Shown here piece after piece: positions 50,955-58,302 of a stretch of 64,000 nucleotides of DNA. Under the pieces are notes generated by a model. That model was given only the letters and a program-made list of their open reading frames with translations. It was not told the DNA's origin and ran no database searches. Location of the stretch: positions 42,939 to 106,938 of the forward strand of contig JAZQHA010000038.1 in assembly GCA_045540315.1 (NCBI GenBank), written 5' to 3'. The DNA is from CAG-557 sp045540315. GTDB taxonomy: Bacteria > Bacillota > Clostridia > Oscillospirales > Acutalibacteraceae. Every line of letters starts with the position of its first letter. Within the stretch, counting starts at the first letter, position 1. The translations under genes and the position numbers were made by a program.

Positions 50955-51707
50955 ATGTTAGTTTTAAAGACAGACCGCGAACTTGAAAAAATGAAAAACG
51001 CAGGTCGAATAGCCTCAAAAGCATTAAAACTTGCAGGAGAAGCAGTCGAGCCGGGAGTGTCTACCTTAGAGATAGATAATATTGTAAGAAAATTTATTGA
51101 AAGCCAAGGTGCGAGGCCATCATTTTTAAATTATGGTGGTTTCCCGGCGAGTGCTTGTATTTCTGTAAATAATGTGGTCATCCACGGCATACCTAGTAGA
51201 GACAGCATTATCAAGAGTGGTGACATCGTCAGCATAGATGTGGGAGCTTTCTTCGAGGGCTTTCACGGAGATAATGCTTGGACATTTGCGTGTGGCCAGA
51301 TAAGTCAAGAGGCCCAAAATCTTCTTGACACAACGAGGGAGAGCTTATTTGAGGGCATAAAAATGGCTCGGGTAGGCAATCGAATCGGTGACATAGCAAG
51401 TGCGGTACAAAGGTATGTTGAGGCACGCAGTTACTCGGTGGTACGGGATTTCGTCGGCCACGGAGTAGGTGCGAAGCTACATGAAGATCCAAGTGTACCC
51501 AATTATGGCACACCGGGCAGAGGTGTGCGCCTGTTATCGGGAATGACCATAGCCATTGAACCAATGATAAATGCAGGAACGCATGAAGTGAAAATTTTGG
51601 ACGACGAATGGACAACAGTTACAGCAGATGGAAAACTTTCGGCACATTTTGAACATACAATCGCGATAACTCCAGATGGGCCGCTGATTTTAACCGTATG
51701 TGATTAA
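50955..51707 (+). CDS. map: Methionine aminopeptidase, type I
   Basis: A 250-residue metalloenzyme removing initiator methionine. Substrate His in NNVVIHGIP, metal ligands in SIDVGAFFEGFHGDNAWTF (two Asp), FVGHGVGAKLHEDP (His), MTIAIEPMI (Glu) and HFEHTIAIT (Glu). No N-terminal extension. It sits between adk and the KOW/infA genes, the usual Firmicutes order. Confidence 0.97.
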   Translation: MLVLKTDRELEKMKNAGRIASKALKLAGEAVEPGVSTLEIDNIVRKFIESQGARPSFLNYGGFPASACISVNNVVIHGIPSRDSIIKSGDIVSIDVGAFFEGFHGDNAWTFACGQISQEAQNLLDTTRESLFEGIKMARVGNRIGDIASAVQRYVEARSYSVVRDFVGHGVGAKLHEDPSVPNYGTPGRGVRLLSGMTIAIEPMINAGTHEVKILDDEWTTVTADGKLSAHFEHTIAITPDGPLILTVCD

Positions 51708-51722
51708 GAAAGTGGTGGCTTT

Positions 51723-51986
51723 GTGGAGATTGTAAAGGGTTCCGTGGTGAAAGCTAAGGCCGGTCGCGATAAGAATGATTTCTTTATTGTGGTCGAGGTC
51801 GATAGCGAATATGCGATGATTTGTAACGGTAAACGCCGTTCTGTTGAAAAACCAAAACGAAAAAAATTAAAGCATTTATCCGCAACGAAAACCGTTGTAG
51901 ACGAAAAGTCAATGAGCACCAATCGTGAGATGCGAAAAGCTTTGAGTCGCTTTAATGGCACTCAAGGTGAGATGATTCCACAGTAG
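51723..51986 (+). CDS. KOW-domain RNA-binding protein (L14e-like)
   Basis: An 87-residue protein with an N-terminal KOW-like segment (VKGSVVKAKAGRDKNDFFIVVEVDSEYAMICNGKRRSVEKPKRKK) and a polar C-terminus. Such proteins are routinely found between map and infA in Clostridia and are annotated as KOW-domain RNA-binding proteins; their role is not established. GTG start 51723 with GTGGTGG upstream. Confidence 0.8.
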   Translation: MEIVKGSVVKAKAGRDKNDFFIVVEVDSEYAMICNGKRRSVEKPKRKKLKHLSATKTVVDEKSMSTNREMRKALSRFNGTQGEMIPQ

Positions 51987-51997
51987 GGGGTATTAAT

Positions 51998-52216
51998 TTG
52001 TCGAAGCAGGATGTAATTGAGATTGAAGGTACAGTTAGGGAAGCTCTTCCAAATGCACAGTTTAAGGTGGAGCTGCCAAATGGAAAAGTTATTTTAGCCC
52101 ATATATCTGGTAAACTCCGGATGAATTACATCAAGATTTTACCTGGCGATAAGGTTACACTCGAGATGTCGCCGTATGACTTGACTAAAGGGCGCATAAC
52201 TTGGAGATCGAAATAG
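51998..52216 (+). CDS. infA: Translation initiation factor IF-1
   Basis: A 72-residue OB-fold protein (SKQDVIEIEGTVREALPNAQFKVELPNGKVILAHISGKLRMNYIKILPGDKVTLEMSPYDLTKGRITWRSK). Occupies the A site during initiation. TTG start with GGGGGT upstream. Followed by rpmJ, rpsM and rpsK. Confidence 0.97.
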   Translation: MSKQDVIEIEGTVREALPNAQFKVELPNGKVILAHISGKLRMNYIKILPGDKVTLEMSPYDLTKGRITWRSK

Positions 52217-52250
52217 TTTTTTTAAAAGGCTTTATAAGGAGGGCATACAA

Positions 52251-52364
52251 ATGAAAGTCAGACCTTCTGTCAAGAAAATTTGTGAAAAATGTAAGATAAT
52301 AAAACGTAAAGGGAAAATCATGGTTATCTGTGAAAACCCTAAACACAAACAACGTCAAGGTTAG
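52251..52364 (+). CDS. rpmJ: 50S ribosomal protein L36
   Basis: A 37-residue protein starting MKVRPSVKKICEKCK, with the zinc ligands Cys11, Cys14, Cys27 and His32 of the zinc-containing form. RBS AAGGAGG at 52237-52243 and the fixed infA-rpmJ-rpsM order support it. Too short for most ORF filters. Confidence 0.96.
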   Translation: MKVRPSVKKICEKCKIIKRKGKIMVICENPKHKQRQG

Positions 52365-52393
52365 ACGTATTTTGAAAAATTGGAGGTGCAATT

Positions 52394-52762
52394 ATGGCGC
52401 GTATAGCAGGTATAGACTTACCTAGAGACAAGCGTATCGAAATAGGACTCACATACATTTATGGCATCGGAAGAAAAACAGCTACGGATATCATTAAGGC
52501 AACTGGTGTTGACCCGGATATTAGAGTGAGAGACCTCACAGAAGAAGACGCTTCAAAGTTGAGAGAGTACATCGATAAGCATTGCCGCGTAGAAGGCGAT
52601 TTGCGTCGAGATATTGCTTTCGATATCAAAAGATTAATCGAAATTGGTTCATACAGAGGGTTACGTCATCGTAAAGGTTTGCCAGTTAGAGGCCAACGTT
52701 CTAAGACTAATGCTAGAACAAGAAAAGGCCCAAGAAAAACGATGGCTAACAAGAAAAAATAA
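52394..52762 (+). CDS. rpsM: 30S ribosomal protein S13
   Basis: A 122-residue S13 (MARIAGIDLPRDKRIEIGLTYIYGIGRKTATDI, SYRGLRHRKGLPVRGQRSKTNARTRKGPRKT). Head protein bridging to L5. RBS GGAGGTG. Confidence 0.97.
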   Translation: MARIAGIDLPRDKRIEIGLTYIYGIGRKTATDIIKATGVDPDIRVRDLTEEDASKLREYIDKHCRVEGDLRRDIAFDIKRLIEIGSYRGLRHRKGLPVRGQRSKTNARTRKGPRKTMANKKK

Positions 52763-52776
52763 GGAGGGATGACACA

Positions 52777-53184
52777 ATGGCAGCACAAAAAGTAGCTAAG
52801 AAAGGTACAGCAGTACGTAGAAGACGCGAAAGAAAAAATATTGAACGTGGAGCTGCACATATCCAGTCCACCTTTAATAACACTATCGTGACAATCACCG
52901 ACGTGCAAGGTAATGCAGTTTCGTGGGCTAGCTCGGGTGAGTTGGGTTTTAGAGGTTCGAGAAAATCGACTCCTTTTGCCGCTCAAACAGCAGCAGAAAC
53001 AGCAGCAAAAGCAGCTATGGAACACGGTATGAAATCTGTAGAGGTTTATGTTAAGGGCCCAGGCTCAGGACGTGAGGCAGCTATTAGAGCTCTTCAGGGT
53101 GCAGGTTTGGAAGTTAACATGATTAAAGACGTTACTCCGATTCCTCACAATGGATGCCGCCCGCCAAAAAGAAGACGCGTTTAG
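52777..53184 (+). CDS. rpsK: 30S ribosomal protein S11
   Basis: A 135-residue S11 (GAAHIQSTFNNTIVTITDVQGNAVSWASSGELGFRGSRKSTPFAAQTAAE, IKDVTPIPHNGCRPPKRRRV). Platform protein near the E site. RBS AAGGAGG. Confidence 0.97.
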   Translation: MAAQKVAKKGTAVRRRRERKNIERGAAHIQSTFNNTIVTITDVQGNAVSWASSGELGFRGSRKSTPFAAQTAAETAAKAAMEHGMKSVEVYVKGPGSGREAAIRALQGAGLEVNMIKDVTPIPHNGCRPPKRRRV

Positions 53185-53218
53185 TTTTTAATATTATTAA
53201 TGGAGGTGTAGCCGAGAT

Positions 53219-53845
53219 ATGGCAAGATATACAGGTGCTGTTTGCAGACTTTGTCGCCGCGAGGGCCAAAAGCTTTTCCTCAAGGGCCAAAGATGTTATA
53301 CAGATAAATGTGCAGTTGGACGTAGGTCATATGCACCAGGTCAACATGGACAAGGACGTAAAAAACTTTCTGAGTACGGTATGCAGTTGCGCGCTAAGCA
53401 AGCTACAAGACGTTACTACGGAATTTTAGAGGGTCAATTTAGACACTACTACGAGTTGGCAGAAAAAAGAGAGGGTAAAACCGGTGAGCAACTATTATCT
53501 ATCATCGAAACAAGACTAGATAACGTTGTATATAGACTAGGTTTTGCTACTTCTCGTCCAGAAGCTAGACAATTAGTTGTACACAATCATTTTTCTGTTA
53601 ATGGCAAAAAAGTTAACATCCCATCTTACCTCGTAAAACCAGGCGATGTGATTACTATTAACGAGAAAAGTAAGAACAGTGAGAAGTTTAAGCAAGTTCT
53701 GGATGTAAATGCATCTCGTCCGACTCCAAAGTGGTTAGAGGTAAATCGCGAATCGCTTGAAGGTAAAATTATTGCTCTTCCGGCTCGTGAGGATATCGAT
53801 CTGCCAGTAGAAGAGACTCTCATCGTTGAGTTGTACTCTAAGTAA
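53219..53845 (+). CDS. rpsD: 30S ribosomal protein S4
   Basis: A 208-residue S4 with the zinc-type N-terminus (CRLCRREGQKLFLKGQRCYTDKC) and an S4 RNA-binding domain (ETRLDNVVYRLGFATSRPEARQLVVHNHFSVNGKKVNIPSYLVKPGDVI). 16S assembly initiator. RBS GGAGGTG. Confidence 0.97.
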   Translation: MARYTGAVCRLCRREGQKLFLKGQRCYTDKCAVGRRSYAPGQHGQGRKKLSEYGMQLRAKQATRRYYGILEGQFRHYYELAEKREGKTGEQLLSIIETRLDNVVYRLGFATSRPEARQLVVHNHFSVNGKKVNIPSYLVKPGDVITINEKSKNSEKFKQVLDVNASRPTPKWLEVNRESLEGKIIALPAREDIDLPVEETLIVELYSK

Positions 53846-53924
53846 TGCTCTTTAAATATAATAATAGAGTTACAATAATATGGGCACTCCGTGTTGTTTG
53901 CCTATAATTCAAGGAGGGTCATAA

Positions 53925-54878
53925 TTGATTGAGATAGAAAAGCCTAGAATAACCGTCGCTGAGCTATCGCCAGATGGAAATTATGGTAAGTTTGTTGTTG
54001 AGCCACTGGAGAGAGGTTTCGGTAATACTTTGGGTAATAGTTTGAGAAGAGTACTTCTTTCGTCGCTACCAGGTGTTGCCGTTACTAGCGTGAAAATCGA
54101 TGGCATTGTCCATGAGTTTTCGACAATCCCAGGTGTAAAAGAGGACGTTACTGAGATTGTTTTAAACTTAAAAGAGTTGATAGCAAACTTACACTGCGCT
54201 GGACCTAAGACGGTTGTCGTAGATGCAAAAGGTCCGTGCGTACTTAAGGCTAGAGATATTAAATGTGATAGTGAAGTTGAGATTTTAAACAAAGACCATC
54301 ACTTAGCAACTTTGAATGCCGATGCGAAGCTATACATGGAAATTACTTTGGATAGAGGTCGTGGATATGTTTCTGCTGACCGCAATAAGCAAAGAATGGA
54401 TGCCAATGTGTTAGGCGTTATTCCGATTGATTCTATATATACTCCGGTTCTGAAGGTTAACTATAGTGTTGAGAATACTCGTGTTGGACAAATTACTGAC
54501 TACGATAAATTATCGCTGGAGATTTGGACAAATGGCGTGGTTAATGCTCAAGAAGCGGTATCCTTGTCTGCAAGAGTCTTGACAGAGCATCTTAACTTGT
54601 TTACAGATTTATCAGATAATACTCAAAATCTGGAAATTATGGTCGAAAAAGATGATAAGACAAAAGAACAAGTTCTTGAGTTGACTATTGAGGAGTTGGA
54701 TTTGTCTGTGCGTTCGTTTAATTGCCTAAAGCGCGCAGGAATCAATAACGTTGCAGACCTCATCGGAAAGACCGAGGAGGATATGATGAAGGTGAGAAAC
54801 CTTGGTCGTAAGTCCTTGGAGGAAGTGCTTAATAAGATTAAATCTTTGGGCTTTGAGTTGAATAAAGAAGCAGAGTAG
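53925..54878 (+). CDS. rpoA: RNA polymerase subunit alpha
   Basis: A 317-residue alpha subunit. N-terminal dimerisation domain (FVVEPLERGFGNTLGNSLRRVLLSSLPGVAV) and C-terminal domain with DNA/activator-binding helices (IEELDLSVRSFNCLKRAGINNVADLIGKTEEDMMKVRNLGRKSLEEVLNKIKSLG). TTG start with AAGGAGG. Between rpsD and rplQ as in most bacteria. Confidence 0.97.
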   Translation: MIEIEKPRITVAELSPDGNYGKFVVEPLERGFGNTLGNSLRRVLLSSLPGVAVTSVKIDGIVHEFSTIPGVKEDVTEIVLNLKELIANLHCAGPKTVVVDAKGPCVLKARDIKCDSEVEILNKDHHLATLNADAKLYMEITLDRGRGYVSADRNKQRMDANVLGVIPIDSIYTPVLKVNYSVENTRVGQITDYDKLSLEIWTNGVVNAQEAVSLSARVLTEHLNLFTDLSDNTQNLEIMVEKDDKTKEQVLELTIEELDLSVRSFNCLKRAGINNVADLIGKTEEDMMKVRNLGRKSLEEVLNKIKSLGFELNKEAE

Positions 54879-54938
54879 GGAAGACCATATTGCTGCTTAT
54901 GTGATTGAATATTAATTGGGTAAGGGAGTGAATTTTCA

Positions 54939-55280
54939 ATGCCTGGAACAAGAAAACTTGGTAGAGATACAGCTCATAGAACCGCGATGTTGAGAGCTAT
55001 GGTTACATTTCTTTTGGAGAACGGTAAAATAGAGACAACTCTATATCGCGCTAAAGAAGTTCGTTCTTTGACAGAAAAAATGATTACTTTGGCTAAAGAG
55101 AACAATTTGCATAATAAACGTTTAGCGATGTCCTTCATCACTAAAGAAGACGTTGTTAAAAAGCTTTTTGATGAAATTGCACCAAAGTATGCACAAACAA
55201 ATGGTGGATATACTCGCATTATGAAGCTAGGACCGCGTCGAGGTGACGCCGCAGAAATGGCTATAATTGAGTTGATTTAG
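54939..55280 (+). CDS. rplQ: 50S ribosomal protein L17
   Basis: A 113-residue L17 (MPGTRKLGRDTAHRTAMLRAMVTFLLENGKIETTLYRAKEVRSLTEKMITLAKE, GGYTRIMKLGPRRGDAAEMAIIELI). Last gene of the superoperon; the terminator follows at 55303. No ecfA/ecfT genes come next, unlike in Bacillus. Confidence 0.97.
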   Translation: MPGTRKLGRDTAHRTAMLRAMVTFLLENGKIETTLYRAKEVRSLTEKMITLAKENNLHNKRLAMSFITKEDVVKKLFDEIAPKYAQTNGGYTRIMKLGPRRGDAAEMAIIELI

Positions 55281-55302
55281 TTGAACTTAATATAATATTA
55301 AG

Positions 55303-55349
55303 AATCCCCCGGAGGTTACACTTACGCGTACCTCTAGGGGAATTTTTTT
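55303..55349 (+). terminator. Terminator of the ribosomal superoperon
   Basis: AATCCCCCGGAGGT pairs with ACCTCTAGGGGAATT (small internal mismatch) and is followed by seven T. The following unit A begins immediately after the T-run. Confidence 0.85.
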
Positions 55350-55463
55350 CGCCGCGCGATGAATTTTTGGTTAGCAAAGGTTATCGCGAGATAAAGCCAA
55401 TGCGACCTACGCGCCAAAGTGGTATAGAGAGGTGCAAATTTTTTATTTTTGCGTAAAAAATAT

Positions 55464-55492
55464 TTGCATTTGTTTGTGGAGTATGCTAGAAT
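55464..55492 (+). promoter_or_regulatory. Promoter of unit A small gene, with overlapping palindrome
   Basis: TTGCAT (55464-55469), 17-base spacer, TAGAAT (55487-55492). An AT-rich inverted repeat (GCAAATTTTTTA ... TAAAAAATATTTGC, 55434-55467) ends inside the -35 hexamer, a likely operator. Conserved in unit B at 56366-56394. Confidence 0.65.
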
Positions 55493-55542
55493 CGGAAATG
55501 TAATTAGTTACAACATATATTAATTTTTTTGGAGGTATCTTT

Positions 55543-55923
55543 ATGAATTTATTGCCGTTTTTATTAGTAGGAGTATTAGCCGGAGCCGGAGGAGCAACCG
55601 GAGATAATACGCAAGCAAATGACCAAAAAGTTACCGAAAGGTGTACAGCTATTTGTGGTGGTAGTGTTGGAGAAGTAAAGGGGGCATGGAACGTGGTTGC
55701 AAACAAAGTTAATAATGGTGAAACAAATCTTTGTGAATTTTTCCTTAGTGAAAAGCCATTTTGGGCAGAAGTATGCAAGAATGTAGATGCTGACGTGAAA
55801 AAGGCAACTGGTAAAAATGTTTTTGGACATATTGCTGATAACGTGAACCCACTATTTGATTGGATGGGCAAAAGCTGTGTGGAATTCTGTTCTGACATTT
55901 TGAACAGGGTTAATGATCTTTAA
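55543..55923 (+). CDS. Six-cysteine small secreted or membrane protein, copy A
   Basis: A 126-residue protein with a hydrophobic, glycine-rich N-terminus (LLPFLLVGVLAGAGGATG) lacking the usual N-terminal Lys/Arg, then a soluble helical part. Six cysteines are arranged CxxxC (CTAIC) ... C ... C ... CxxxC (CVEFC), consistent with disulphide-linked helices outside the cell. RBS GGAGGT, ATG 55543, own promoter. The paralogue at 56444 is ~80 percent identical, and almost every nucleotide difference changes an amino acid. No family recognised. Confidence 0.78.
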   Translation: MNLLPFLLVGVLAGAGGATGDNTQANDQKVTERCTAICGGSVGEVKGAWNVVANKVNNGETNLCEFFLSEKPFWAEVCKNVDADVKKATGKNVFGHIADNVNPLFDWMGKSCVEFCSDILNRVNDL

Positions 55924-56200
55924 AGAATGTTGAGTACTTAGCTAGGCGTATAGCTTCTTACTTGCAATGGCACTCGGAGATTATGCGTGGAAACTCTATA
56001 GGCAAATATGCATACTACGAAGGTCTAGGTTATGACGGTAAATCTTCCTGGGATATTATTTATATTGCGGACAGCTTGGTTGTGACGGCAAGTCTTCATG
56101 GGAGATAGCTGTGGATGTGGTAGATCGTGAGTTAGAGTTTTTGCGATGGGCTTATCAGTGCATAAGAAAAGGAGAATAATCTCCGCTAATATAGTTTGCC
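55924..56200 (+). pseudogene. Decayed reading frame downstream of the unit A gene
   Basis: Two overlapping frames together look like one protein: KNVEYLARRIASYLQWHSEIM...YYEGLGYDGKSSWDIIYIADSL, then after a one-base shift GCDGKSSWEIAVDVVDRELEFLRWAYQ ending at a TAA. The phrase G(Y/C)DGKSSW(D/E)I occurs in both frames. No ribosome binding site or clear start is present. The same frameshift exists in unit B, so decay came before the duplication. It could alternatively be a structured RNA. Confidence 0.45.
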
Positions 56201-56207
56201 ATTCCCT

Positions 56208-56250
56208 CCCCATGAGACTCGTGTAGTTTAGTCTCATGGGGCTTTTTTTT
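56208..56250 (+). terminator. Terminator of unit A
   Basis: CCCCATGAGACT / AGTCTCATGGGG perfect 12-bp stem followed by eight T. Confidence 0.9.
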
Positions 56251-56365
56251 CGCCGCGCGATGAATTTTTGGTTAGCAAAGGTTATTGCGAGATAAAGCCA
56301 ATGCGACCTATGCGCCCAAGTGGTATAGAGAGGTGCAAATTTTTTTATTTTTGCGTAAAAAATAT

Positions 56366-56394
56366 TTGCATTTGTTTGTGGAGTATGCTAGAAT
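56366..56394 (+). promoter_or_regulatory. Promoter of unit B small gene
   Basis: TTGCAT (56366-56371), 17-base spacer, TAGAAT (56389-56394), with the same overlapping AT-rich palindrome as in unit A. Confidence 0.65.
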
Positions 56395-56443
56395 CAGAAA
56401 TGTAATTAATTACAACATATATTAATTTTTTGGAGGTATCTTT

Positions 56444-56821
56444 ATGAATTTATTGCCGTTTTTATTAGTAGGAGTATTAGCGGGAGCCGGAGGAGCAACC
56501 GGAGATAATACGCAAGCAAATAACCAAAAAGTTACCGAAAGGTGTACAACTATTTGTGGTTTTGCTGGAGGAATAAAGGAGGTATGGGACGAGGTTGCAA
56601 GCAAAGCTAATAATGGTGAAACAAATCTTTGTGAAGCTTTCCTTAGTGATAAGCCATTTTGGGCAGAATTATGCAAGGGTTTCGATGCTGGCGTGAAAAA
56701 GACAACTGGTAAAAATGTTTTTGGACATATTGCTGATAACGTGAACCCACTATTTGATTTGATGGGCGACGACTGTATGGAACTCTGTTCTGACGTTTTG
56801 AACGCGGTTAATGATCTTTAA
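56444..56821 (+). CDS. Six-cysteine small secreted or membrane protein, copy B
   Basis: A 125-residue paralogue of the gene at 55543. The first 26 residues and the block TGKNVFGHIADNVNPLFD are identical, and all six cysteines are kept (CTTIC, two single Cys, CMELC). About 25 residues differ, with a one-codon deletion near residue 40. I count one silent difference (GCC/GCG) against more than twenty amino-acid-changing ones, while flanking non-coding DNA is nearly unchanged. Function unknown; the pattern suggests diversifying selection. Confidence 0.78.
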   Translation: MNLLPFLLVGVLAGAGGATGDNTQANNQKVTERCTTICGFAGGIKEVWDEVASKANNGETNLCEAFLSDKPFWAELCKGFDAGVKKTTGKNVFGHIADNVNPLFDLMGDDCMELCSDVLNAVNDL

Positions 56822-57105
56822 AGAACGTTAAGTACTTAGCTAGGCGTATAGCTTCTTACTTGCAATGGCACTCGGAGATTATGTGTGGGAACTCTATAGG
56901 CAAATATGCATACTACGAAGGTCTAGGTTATGACGGTAAATCTTCCTGGGATATTATTTATATTGCGGAGAGCTTGGTTGTGATGGCAAGTCTTCATGGG
57001 AGATAGCTGTGGATGTGGTAGATCGTGAGTTAGAGTTTTTGCGATGGGCTTATCACTGTATAAGAAAAGAAGAATAATCTCCGCTAATATAGTTTGCCAT
57101 TCCCT

Positions 57106-57147
57106 CCCCATGAGACTCATGTAGTTTAGTCTCATGGGGCTTTTTTT
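57106..57147 (+). terminator. Terminator of unit B
   Basis: CCCCATGAGACT / AGTCTCATGGGG stem followed by seven T, a duplicate of the unit A terminator. The ~140 bases after it hold nothing recognisable until the hairpin at 57286. Confidence 0.9.
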
Positions 57148-57285
57148 GCATAAGAATAAGCATAAAATGTATAAAGTTGCCAAACATGACGAGAACAGTG
57201 AATGAGCGATTAGCTATTTTTAAAGAGGAAATAATGATATAAAGTAATGCATACGAAGAGTCAACAGAATATATTCTACTATTTA

Positions 57286-57320
57286 AACACCTGAAAAGTC
57301 GAGTTTTTGGGTGTTTTTTT
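57286..57320 (+). terminator. Hairpin with T-run upstream of the peptide gene
   Basis: AACACC..AAAA pairs with TTTT..GGTGTT and is followed by TTTTT. No gene immediately upstream on this strand needs it. Confidence 0.6.
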
Positions 57321-57388
57321 ATTAAGTGTAGCATGTTGAATATATATTTACAACAAAATTAATCACAATATAAATTTGAGTAAAGTTG

Positions 57389-57417
57389 TTGATTTTTTAA
57401 GCAAAAGGCGATACAAT
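57389..57417 (+). promoter_or_regulatory. Promoter of the peptide-GNAT pair
   Basis: TTGATT (57389-57394), 17-base spacer, TACAAT (57412-57417), 34 bases before the ATG. Confidence 0.65.
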
Positions 57418-57450
57418 TATAATAAGAAAAACTAAGAGAGGATGTTTGAT

Positions 57451-57636
57451 ATGAGTTTATTCGGCAAAAAAGGAGAAAACAATAAGGTGCCCCAAAAAAG
57501 TTTCAATAAGGCAGGTCTAAGCGAATTGAATGAAGATATCTTAATAAATGTAGCTGGAGGACAAAGCTACCATAATGAAGCAGATAAAAAAGCAAATGAG
57601 GAGCTCATAAAAAGTTTAGCAAATCAAAATTCATAG
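57451..57636 (+). CDS. Double-glycine leader peptide (bacteriocin- or signal-like)
   Basis: A 61-residue peptide starting at ATG 57451, 7-8 bases after GAGAGGA. Residues ~22-37 (GLSELNEDILINVAGG) match the LxxLxxxxLxxVxGG leader recognised by C39-peptidase ABC exporters. Cleavage after GG would release a 24-residue hydrophilic peptide (QSYHNEADKKANEELIKSLA...). The core has no Cys and no hydrophobic stretch, unlike pore-forming bacteriocins, so a signal or modified peptide is also possible. No C39 exporter is in the window. It is followed 25 bases later by a GNAT gene. Confidence 0.7.
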   Translation: MSLFGKKGENNKVPQKSFNKAGLSELNEDILINVAGGQSYHNEADKKANEELIKSLANQNS

Positions 57637-57661
57637 AGTTAAATTTGAAGGAGGGGGTATT

Positions 57662-58243
57662 TTGCTCAAAAAGTCTGAGCAAAAGGTTAATTATATCGAT
57701 TTTTCTGAAAAGTATTTAGACTCCATTGTTGGGTTAGCGGATGCTCGTCTTGGCGAAAAATATATTACTGCAGAAAAATTAAAAGATTTTATTCAAGATA
57801 AAAATAACGCATGTAAATTAGTTATAGACGCAGACAAGGAACAATTACTAGGTTTTTTGTTTTCACATGGTTCAGATATAAAATCGTTGGCAGATGAGTT
57901 TAAGCTAACCACTGATGAGATAAGACAAGTTGTAGGCGATAACGAAAAAATTTATGTTGTAAAGACACTAGTTTTACATGAAAATGCAGAGAAGCATGGC
58001 TTGGCGACTGAGTTGGCCAGACAAGGACTCGCCACAGCAAAAGAGTTTGGGTTTTATTCTGCGTGGTCGGCACTGTGGGTGCGAAAGGATGGTTCAATCC
58101 CTGCTAAAAATTTAATAGAGCGATTAGGCCTTTCGTTTTATAAGACTGTTCATATGCGTATGTATAATCGCCCTGATTTCAAATGTGTAGATTGTCATGA
58201 CAGATGTACATGTGATAGCGCTATTTATTATAAAATTTTATAG
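57662..58243 (+). CDS. GNAT-family N-acetyltransferase with C-terminal cysteine cluster
   Basis: A 193-residue GNAT enzyme. The N-terminal part ends in a strand (KLVIDADKEQLLGFLFS), and acetyl-CoA motif A is at VVKTLVLHENAEKHGLATELARQGLATAKEFG. The tail after FYKTVHMRMYNRPDF has four cysteines (CVDCHDRCTC) that could bind metal. TTG start behind AAGGAGGGGG. It shares a promoter with the double-glycine peptide and is followed by a terminator, so the two form a small operon. Acetylation of the peptide or a self-immunity role is only inference; a general small-molecule acetyltransferase is equally possible. Confidence 0.75.
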   Translation: MLKKSEQKVNYIDFSEKYLDSIVGLADARLGEKYITAEKLKDFIQDKNNACKLVIDADKEQLLGFLFSHGSDIKSLADEFKLTTDEIRQVVGDNEKIYVVKTLVLHENAEKHGLATELARQGLATAKEFGFYSAWSALWVRKDGSIPAKNLIERLGLSFYKTVHMRMYNRPDFKCVDCHDRCTCDSAIYYKIL

Positions 58244-58264
58244 CGACTTTTTAATAAAAATAAT

Positions 58265-58299
58265 AACGTTCCCCATTATCTGGTGAGGAACGTTTTTTT
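58265..58299. terminator. Bidirectional terminator between GNAT gene and carboxypeptidase gene
   Basis: AACGTTCC / GGAACGTT perfect 8-bp stem with TTTTTTT on the plus side and ATTATTTTTATT on the minus side; it lies between two convergent genes. Confidence 0.8.
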
Positions 58300-58302
58300 A
58301 TG

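Larger units (their letters stand above)
55350..56250. repeat. Tandem duplication unit A
   Basis: A ~900-base unit (CGCCGCGCGATGAATTTTTG to the terminator T-run) repeated at 56251-57147. It contains an AT-rich palindrome, a promoter, one small gene, a decayed downstream reading frame and a terminator. Outside the gene the two units differ at only a few positions. Confidence 0.92.
56251..57147. repeat. Tandem duplication unit B
   Basis: Second copy of the ~900-base unit at 55350-56250, ending with the terminator at 57106-57147. The junction falls right after the T-run of unit A's terminator, as unit A itself follows the T-run of the rplQ terminator. Confidence 0.92.

Noticed and set aside
55924..57183. 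Minus-strand frames of 70-93 codons in the duplicated downstream regions
   Set aside because: They run against the terminators and lack ribosome binding sites; conservation between units is explained by the recent duplication.
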